The translations under genes and the position numbers were made by a program. Shown one piece after another: positions 57,703 to 64,000 of a DNA stretch of 64,000 bases; within the stretch, counting starts at the first letter, position 1, and the number at the start of each line of letters is the position of its first letter. This stretch comes from Fen-1254 sp963778945 (lineage in GTDB: Bacteria; Bacteroidota; Ignavibacteria; UBA10030): contig CAVZWL010000008.1 in NCBI GenBank assembly GCA_963778945.1, positions 217,606 through 281,605 on the forward strand. Reading direction: 5' to 3'. The notes under the pieces were generated by a model. It was not told where the DNA came from and searched no databases. It was given only the letters and a program-made list of their open reading frames with translations.

Positions 57703-58472
57703 ATGTCTGACGAACCCCTGATCGCCGTATTCGTCGATTTCGAGAACCTGGCCATCGGCGTGCGCGACATGAAGGCCGGCAAGTTCCAAATCCAACTGGT
57801 GCTCAAACGCCTCCTGGAAAAAGGCCGCATCGTCTACAAGCGGGCCTACTGCGACTGGCGGAACTACGAAGACTCCGGTGCGCGAGTTCCACGGCCAGGG
57901 CGTCGAATGATCGACATCCCGCAGACCAAGATGAGCGGCAAGAACAGCGCCGACATCCGCATGGTCGTCGATGCCATCGACCTGTGCTACTCCAAGCAGC
58001 ACATCGACACGTTCGCCCTGCTCTCCGGCGACAGCGACTTCTCGCCGCTGGTCTCGAAGCTGAAGGAGAACGACAGCCGCGTCATCGGCTGCGGCGTGAA
58101 AAGCTCCACGTCCGACCTGCTCATCGCCAACTGCGACGAGTTCATCTACTACGACGACCTGATCCGCACGGCCAAGAAGACGCCGCAAGGCGCCCCGAAA
58201 AGGCAAGAAAGACAAGACGGCCCGAGGACGACAAGAAGCAGGAGGCCGATCGACCGGGTGCTGGAGGTCGTGCACTCCGTCGAGCAGGACTACGACCGCT
58301 CTGGGGCTCGACGCTCAAGCAGGCCATCCGCCGCGTCTATCCCGGCTTCAACGAGGGCTACTACGGCTACGGCAGCTTCTCCGACCTGCTGGAAGACCTC
58401 AAGGCGCGAGGGCTGATCGAACTGGAATACGACGAAAGCCGCGGCAACTACAAGGTGCGGCCGAAGAAGTGA
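57703..58472 (+). CDS. NYN domain nuclease-like protein with a LOTUS/OST-HTH domain (frameshifted)
   Basis: AAAGGA precedes the ATG. The N-terminal NYN domain has AVFVDFENLAIGVRDMKAG, the segment MSGKNSADIRMVVDAIDLCY and the acidic motif TFALLSGDSDFSPLVSKLK, the metal-binding aspartates of PIN-like nucleases. A C-terminal block, WGSTLKQAIRRVYPGFNEGY followed by YGYGSFSDLLEDLKARGLIE, is an OST-HTH/LOTUS domain for RNA binding. The fusion suggests RNA turnover or control. About three shifts. The end is KVRPKK. Confidence 0.82.
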
Positions 58473-58473
58473 C

Positions 58474-58566
58474 GTGCACGATGCGACGTTCCCGCAGGCG
58501 GGAAAGATCGGCCTATGGACCAAGGCCGACGCCCAGACCTATTTCGCCGCTCTGCGGGCCCGGTGA
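58474..58566 (+). pseudogene. Orphan C-terminus of a DUF1080 (3-keto-disaccharide hydrolase) protein
   Basis: The frame reads VHDATFPQAGKIGLWTKADA, then QTYFAALRAR and a stop. AGKIGLWTKADAxTYF is the hallmark of the last strands of DUF1080 domains, abundant in planctomycetes. Only about 30 residues remain, two bases after the NYN stop. It is a relic or an assembly artefact. Confidence 0.7.
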
Positions 58567-58838
58567 TTCCCGCGCGGATCTTCCGTGCCGGGGTAATCAG
58601 GTGCGGTGCCGATCTGGCGCAGTCGAAATCGTTTCCGGATTCTTTGTGGTGGGGCTCGCTGCGCTCGACCCACCCTACAACTTTCGGAACAGACGCTTCG
58701 GGGATTTGCCCGCCGGTTTGACTTTCCCGCCTCCCCGAAGCAGACTCATGGTTGCGGCGTAAGATCTCGCCGGACCGTGTCCGGCGTCCACTCCACATGG
58801 AACGACAGCATGATCCCTCATCCCAGGAGCCATGAAAC
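58567..58838. other. Intergenic region with a palindromic repeat
   Basis: About 270 bases contain TGGGGCTCGCTGCGCTCGAC (within 58646-58680), a quasi-palindrome of the kind dispersed in planctomycete genomes. AGGAG at 58826-58830 is the SD of the next gene. Confidence 0.6.
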
Positions 58839-59841
58839 ATGAAACGTCTTGTATTGCCACTGAGCGTCGTATTGCTGTGCGTCGCCCATCGAGGCGCGCG
58901 CATGCCGACGAGCCGACGCCGCCGGTGTCGGCGTCCAGCAAGGTCACGACCGGCGCGGGGCTGGAGTCGGTTCTACTCGTGGTGGGCAAGTTCGGACCGG
59001 TGACGAAGGCGCTGGTTCCGGAATTGGTCCCCATGCTGGCCGACCCGCGCGAGGAGATTCGCTTGTGGGCATCCGAGGTTTTGGCGAGCATCGGGGCCGA
59101 CGCCAAGGACGCCGTGCCGGCCTTGATCGAGCGGCTCCGCGACGCGCGCGCCGTGGGTCCGCAGCGCGGCGGCCGAGGCCTTGGGCCTGATCGGTCCCGA
59201 TGCGAAATCGGCCGTCCCGGCCCTCGTGCCGCTGCTGGCCGACGACAACTGGCAGGTCCGCAGCACGGCGGCGGAAGTCCTGGGCCACTTCGGCCCGGAG
59301 GCAAAAACCAGACCTTGCCGCGCTGACCGCCATGCTTCGCGACGGCCGGTGGGACGTGCGGCGCCGATCGGCCGAGGTGGTAGGGCGGATCGGGCCCGAC
59401 GCCAAGGCCGCCGTGCCCGTCCTCACACAATTGCTGTGCGACGACGAGCCGACGGTCCGCATCGCGGCCGCCGAGGCGCTGACCCGCACGGCCTCCCCGC
59501 CGGAAGCGGGCGCTGCCGACCATCCGGCCGCTGTTGCACGACGCGCAGCCCGGGCGTGCGCAGCTCCGTCGCCGGGCTGGTGGGAGGCATCGGCCCCGCG
59601 GCCAAGGACATGACCGCGCCCCTGGCGGAAACGCTCCTCGACCCGGAATGGACGGTGCGCGCGGCGGCCGCCGACGCCCTGGGACGCATCGGCACGGGCG
59701 CCCAAGCCGCGATTCCGGCCTTGCGGGAACTGGTCCGCCGCGGCACCGCGACCGATCGGCAACTGGCGCTGAACGCCATGACGCCGCATCAAGCAGAGCG
59801 AGGCCTCGTTCGCCGTGCCCAGCCCGTCGCCCGCGCAGTAA
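58839..59841 (+). CDS. Exported HEAT-repeat protein (frameshifted)
   Basis: ATG at 58839 follows AGGAG. A signal peptide (KRLVLPLSVVLLCVAHRG) leads to at least six HEAT-type repeats: VPELVPMLADPREEIRLWAS, GADAKDAVPALIERLRDA, GPDAKSAVPALVPLLADD, GPDAKAAVPVLTQLLCDD, then MTAPLAETLLDPEWTVRAAA. It continues to QAAIPALRELV and ends SPSPAQ. Armadillo-like scaffolds bind proteins. The frame shifts four or more times. Confidence 0.75.
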
Positions 59842-59850
59842 GGGGCCGTC

Positions 59851-61275
59851 CTACTTCCCGACGCAGAAGCGGCTGAAGATGCGGTCGAGCAGGTCTTCGG
59901 TATAGACGGCGCCGGCCACCTTGCCGATCTCTTCCAGGCCGACGCGAACCTCGGCCGCGATCAACTCTTCGCCTCCGCCGCCGCGGACCAATTCCAGTGC
60001 CCGGTCGAGACACCCGGCGGCCAATCGCAGCGACTCGCCGCAGCGGACGGCCGTGCCGGCCACCACGTCGCCGCGCGGGCCGAACGCATGGAGGACGCGC
60101 CTCGCGCATGGCGCCCGCGCAAAGCCCGCAGACCGGCGCTCGTAACGCGGCACTCAGCATTCCCATTTGTAGAACGAAAATTGGGACAGTCCCCCGCCTA
60201 TCGGAGCGAACAGGCCGTCCGGCAACCGCCGGTCGCGGCCGGGCAAGTCGGTCTTCGTCAACACGATGATCCGATGCGGGCGCCGGCGTTGCCAGTCCGC
60301 TCGCAGCCAATCGTCGGCGGGTTGCGTGGAGTCGATGCACAGCAATTGGACGTGCTCGGCGGCGAGACTGGTGCGGCGGCGGCCGCCTGGTGCCGCCGGC
60401 GGCGTTCCTTCGCCGGGAGGGCCTCCGTGTCGGGATCGATGCCCGCCATGTCGACCAGTTGGCAACGGACCCCGTCCAAGTCGAGCGGGGCGACGAGGTA
60501 ATCGCGGGTCGTGCCCGGCTGGTCGGAAACCAAGGCCGCCGCTTCGCGGCAAGCGCGTTGAACAGGCTGCTTTTGCCGGAGTTCGGCCGGCCGACGAGCA
60601 CCACGCGGACCTGGTGGGCCGACTGGCCGCGGAGCGTCATGCGGGCGGCGAGGCGAGCGACTTCCGCGGCCGCCTCGTCGAGCCGCGCGGCCAGTTCTTG
60701 CCGGTCGATGAAAGGCAGGTCTTCGTCGGCGAAGTCGAAGCCGGCTTCCAGGTGGGCCAAGAGGTCCAGCAGCCGATCGCGGAGCCGGCCCAACGGCGCG
60801 GCCAGTCCGCCGGCCAATTGGCCAAGCGCGGCGTGGAGTTCCGCGTCGTCGGCGCGTCGATCACCCCGAGCACGGCCTCGGCCTGGGTCAGGTCGATTCT
60901 TCCGGCGAGGAAGGCGCGGAGGGTGAATTCGCCCGGCTCGGCCAGACGGGCTCCGGCGGCGCAGACGGCCCGCAACACGGCTTCCACAAGCGGCGGAGAA
61001 CCGAGGGTGTGCAGCTCCGCCACCGGCTGGCCCGTGTAGCTCCGCTTACCCGGCCAGAGGCACAGATGGCACGGCAGCGGCGAGGCAATGCCGGGCAGCC
61101 AAAAGAGGCCGGGAACGGCCGTCGCAACGGTGATCGAGGCCAGCGACACGTAGGGGTCGGGGCGGAAGTAGCGGTCGAGGCACTGCGCACTGCGGCCCGC
61201 TCAGGCGCACGATCCCCGGGCTGCTCCGCCCGGCGGCGAGGCGATGGCCGCGATCGTGTCGTCCAGCGCGTGCAT
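59851..61275 (-). CDS. mnmE: tRNA modification GTPase MnmE (heavily frameshifted)
   Basis: ATG at 61275 opens MHALDDTIAAIASPPGG, a MnmE N-terminus. Further blocks are LAEPGEFTLRAFLAGRIDLT (QAEAV follows), the P-loop RVVLVGRPNSGKSSLFNALA, DMAGID (G3) and VLTKTDL (G4), with the C-terminus VGLEEIGKVAGAVYTEDLLD and IFSRFCVGK. The CVGK end is the family's CxGK with the catalytic cysteine. With MnmG it modifies uridine 34 of tRNAs. It lies directly downstream of yidC, a conserved gene order. Many frame changes occur. Confidence 0.88.
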
Positions 61276-63761
61276 GACGCTGGCATTGGGAGGTGCAGGG
61301 TGTTGGTCGCTCTTCGCGAACGCCACTCCTCTCTCCGGCGGAGCGGCCGCTCCTCTCCGCCGCATTGCCGCGCGACGGTCCTCACGATCGCCGACGTCCG
61401 TGCCTGTCGTCGAGGCCTGCCGGCCGCCGGCCGCCGAGGCGTTCTTGGGCAGGAACTTCCGCTCCGCGATCCCCCAGAGGCTCGACGCGATGAAGTAGAT
61501 GCACAACCCGGCCGCCACCTTGTAGAACAAAACGCCCATGAAGATCATCATGTAGTTCATCATCTTCTGCTGCATGGCCGTTTGCTCGTCGGTCGGCGGC
61601 GGCATGAACATCTTCTGCTGCACGATGAACAGGGCGATGGTCAGCAGGGGCAGCAGGTTGAAATAGGGGCCCAGCCCGAGCATTCCGACGCCGTTGTTGA
61701 CCCAGGCGGGCATGAACCCGCTCCAGTCGAAGAGCATGTCGGGCCCGGCCAGGTTCGAGCACCAGCGGATGCGCGTGCGAGATCAGCGGGGCGTCGCGCA
61801 GTTCCACGTCCACCTGGAGCGACCGGTAGAGCCCGATGAAAATCGGCAACTGGACGAACAACACCAGGCAGCCGCCCAGCGGATTGTAGTTGTGCTTGCG
61901 GAACAGCTCCTGCTGGGCGCGGGTCCGGCCCTCGATGTCTTTCTTGTATTTCTCTTGCAGCTTCTTGATCTCGGGCTGAAGCTTCTGCATCTTCTGGGCG
62001 TTAATGGCCTGCTTGCGGCTCAACGGGAACATGCACAAGCGGACCAGGACCGTCAGCATGATGATGGCCAGCCCGTAGTTGCGCGCGACGGCATAGAAGA
62101 AGTGCAGCGTCGTGGTCATCGGCTCCGCCACCCAGCGGAACCAGCCGTAATAGAGCAGTCCGCCCAGGCCGTACTTCTCCAACAGCGACGGCCGCTTCGG
62201 GCCGGCGAACACGACGAAGCGGTGCGAAATGCCGTGGCCGGGCTCCAGCGCCGCCGTCTTGCTGATGATGCGGAACGACGTGTTGGTAACGGTTTCGGCT
62301 CGGTGACGTCGACCTACCCGCAGGCCCAGCGCCGGGGCGAACTCGGGCGGCGTCTGGCCTTCCTCGGCCGTCGGGATCAGCGCCGAGGAGAAGTACTGGG
62401 CGTCGACGCCGAAGAATTTCAGGCGGTTGCCGCCGTTCCGCGGCGTGCAGTCGACCAGCGCCTGGACGCGGCTTCTTCTCGTCGGAGAACTGTGCAGGTG
62501 ACCATCTTCACGCCGTGGTGTTCGAGCTGGTCCGCCACGTCGCGCAGGCCGCCGCTGGAGTTGACGGCCAGCTTGCTGGCGAACCAGGCGCCTTCCCGCG
62601 GCAGCCCGTTCGGGCCGTCCTGCCGCCAGGCGATCTCGCGCTCGAGAGCCCACGTTTTTCACCGCCAGCGAAAAGTTCATCTGATAGCCGGCGGCGCCGT
62701 CCGGGAGCGTGGAGCCCTCGGGCGCCTTGTCCAGCGTATAGGTCTTGGTGATCTCAGGCCCCGCTCGGCCAGCGCCGTGCGGAACACGACCCGCGAGGCG
62801 CTCGGCTCGCCCACCACCTCCCAGTCGGCCGTGCGGAACGCCATTCCCTTCAATTCCCGGGTCAGCTCCTCTTCCAGATTGACCTTGGCGGGTCGATCTC
62901 GGGGAGCTTGTCGTCGTCGATCTGTTCCAGCGTGGTCAGCAGCGACAAGGGGCAATCGTCGTCCAGGTGCACGGCGTCGAAGAACCGGAAGTTGCTGAAC
63001 CCCGGATAACGGCTTCTTGGCCTCGGGCCGCACGACTTCCAGCGGCCGGCGGGTCAATTCGACCAACAGGTTCTTGTTCGCCGCCGCGCAGGACGACCAG
63101 TTCGACGGTCTGACCGGGCAAGGTCTTGGCCAGCAGACTTTCCAGACTGAAGGTGCTGCGGACTTCCTGACCGCCGAGGGAGACGATGCGGTCGCCCGGC
63201 TTGACGCCCGCTTTGAAGGCCGGCGTGCCCGTGCCGACGACCTGCACCGGGCAGCCGGTGCCCACCAGATCGTCGTCCATGACCAGGTGGCCCAGGTAGC
63301 CGGAGCGGTCCTCCAGGTCGAGGTACCGAAAGCTGTTGAGTTCGATGCGGGCCAGGGCTGCGCCTTGCTTGCCGAGGGTGACCAGCATGCGGTAGCCATC
63401 GGCCGGATCGGCGGGCACCGAGGGGCGACCCAGCGGCGGGCGAGCGTCTCGGCCGTCTGGGGTTTCGCCCGGACTTCGGCCACGGGTGGCGGCTTGGCTG
63501 CCGACTTATCGGCCGGTTTATCGGCCGGTTTGGCCGCCTCGGCAGCCGGCTTGGGGGCCGGTTTCGCCGCTTCGGCCGGCGGCTGCGGCTTGGCCACGGG
63601 CTGGCCTTTCTCCTGTTTTTCCGGGGCGGCGGCGGTATTGCTCGCGGCTTGGGGAACAGCCGCCCCATCAGGAGCGGGTACCCGAACAGGATCGCCACGG
63701 AAAAGACGATGAACCAAACGAAATTGATGCCGGGCACTCCCGACTGGGAACGTTCTTCCAT
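61276..63761 (-). CDS. yidC: Membrane insertase YidC with a PDZ domain (heavily frameshifted)
   Basis: ATG at 63761 begins MEERSQSGVPGINFVWFIVF with the first helix (FSVAILFGYPLLMGRLF). A lysine/proline/alanine-rich linker follows. A PDZ domain is read in frame pieces (PAFKAGVKPGDRIVSLGGQE and LLAKTLPGQTVELVVLRGG), inside the periplasmic part. The insertase core has RNYGLAIIMLTVLVRLCMFP, LSRKQAINAQKMQKLQPEIK and KKLQEKYKKDIEGRTRAQQE. It continues LFRKHNYNPLGGCLVLFVQL, then PIFIGLYRSLQ and FMGVLFYKVAAGLCIYFIAS. It inserts proteins into the inner membrane. About 10 frame changes. The exact C-terminus is uncertain. Confidence 0.85.
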
Positions 63762-64000
63762 GCCTTAGCAACCTATTGGCTGACAATGGCTTCCGGCGAA
63801 GCGGCTCGGCATCGCCCGGAGGCCAAAACCTTTATTATAGAGAGGGTGGGGCCCGTTTGCCAGGTAGGGGAGCGGGCGGGACGGGGGTGCTTGCAAAAGC
63901 CCTGCGCATCGACCACGCGCAGCGTGGTGCCCGGCCGGGGGAAGCGTCCGGCGGTGGTGGCTTGCGGCCCCCCACATGCAATGCGGGGGCTTTTCGGCGG
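63762..64000. other. Right-edge region upstream of yidC
   Basis: No gene is supported. On the minus strand TATAAT occurs (63834-63839) about 73 bases before the yidC ATG and may be a -10 element, without a clear -35. Confidence 0.4.
63967..63994 (+). terminator. GC-rich hairpin with T-tract
   Basis: GCCCCC (63967-63972) pairs with GGGGGC (63985-63990), followed by TTTT. It may be an intrinsic terminator for a plus-strand transcript, but no plus-strand gene is visible before it. Confidence 0.45.

Overview
The window looks like two unrelated bacterial genomes joined at about 51,925-51,985. Bases 1 to about 51.9 kb are moderate-GC DNA from a member of the FCB superphylum, most likely close to Ignavibacteria or Bacteroidota. 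The evidence is several secreted proteins ending in a type IX secretion (T9SS) sorting domain with the PNPFNPSTT signature, a TonB-dependent receptor, an HYC_CC_PP family protein, many AAGG/GGAG ribosome binding sites, and an ECF sigma/anti-sigma pair. Bases from about 51.95 kb to the end are visibly GC-rich and look planctomycetal. They hold a Tat-type aldo/keto reductase, adjacent yidC and mnmE with a PDZ domain inside YidC, a DUF1080 fragment, heptanucleotide repeats and TGCTAG-type promoter elements.

Left part, in order. A partial MgtE-N/CBS protein runs off the left edge. It is followed by ilvE, a DUF5700 zinc peptidase, rarD, a TPR protein, a GNAT acyltransferase and the glnK-amt ammonium pair. 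Next come two adjacent T9SS-exported giants built of cohesin-like, Ig-like, beta-helix and dockerin modules (8.8-16.6 kb), then a decayed stretch with an IS110 transposase remnant. A run of small hypothetical, lipoprotein, STAS-like and HAD genes leads to an AGE-family epimerase lipoprotein and gamma-glutamyltransferase. A metal-uptake unit (HYC_CC_PP, HMA, TonB receptor) precedes an arsenic region: acr3, arsC, nitroreductase, arsM, arsR. An ECF sigma operon and a tRNA-Gly with duplicated ends follow. Then come small membrane genes separated by a dispersed repeat, an Fe-S membrane protein, a cupin, an M20 peptidase, a CREST hydrolase, a DUF362-T9SS protein, a DUF1670 gene bounded by inverted repeats, an ABC-F ATPase and a broken GT39 glycosyltransferase.

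Right part: a PilZ protein (+); pgl, pgi and msrA (-); an aldo/keto reductase, an L7/L12-like membrane protein, a NYN-LOTUS protein and a HEAT-repeat protein (+); mnmE and yidC (-).

Sequence quality differs along the window. Single-base frameshifts are occasional before about 49 kb, more frequent from 49 to 52 kb, and occur every one or two hundred bases after 52 kb. They hit conserved housekeeping genes whose motifs are intact across the frames, so most are probably sequencing errors. I annotate such genes as single coding regions spanning the frame changes. The most interesting candidates for new biology are the DUF1670 unit with matched 21-bp ends, the cohesin/dockerin/beta-helix T9SS pair, and the translationally coupled arsM-nitroreductase module flanked by direct repeats.
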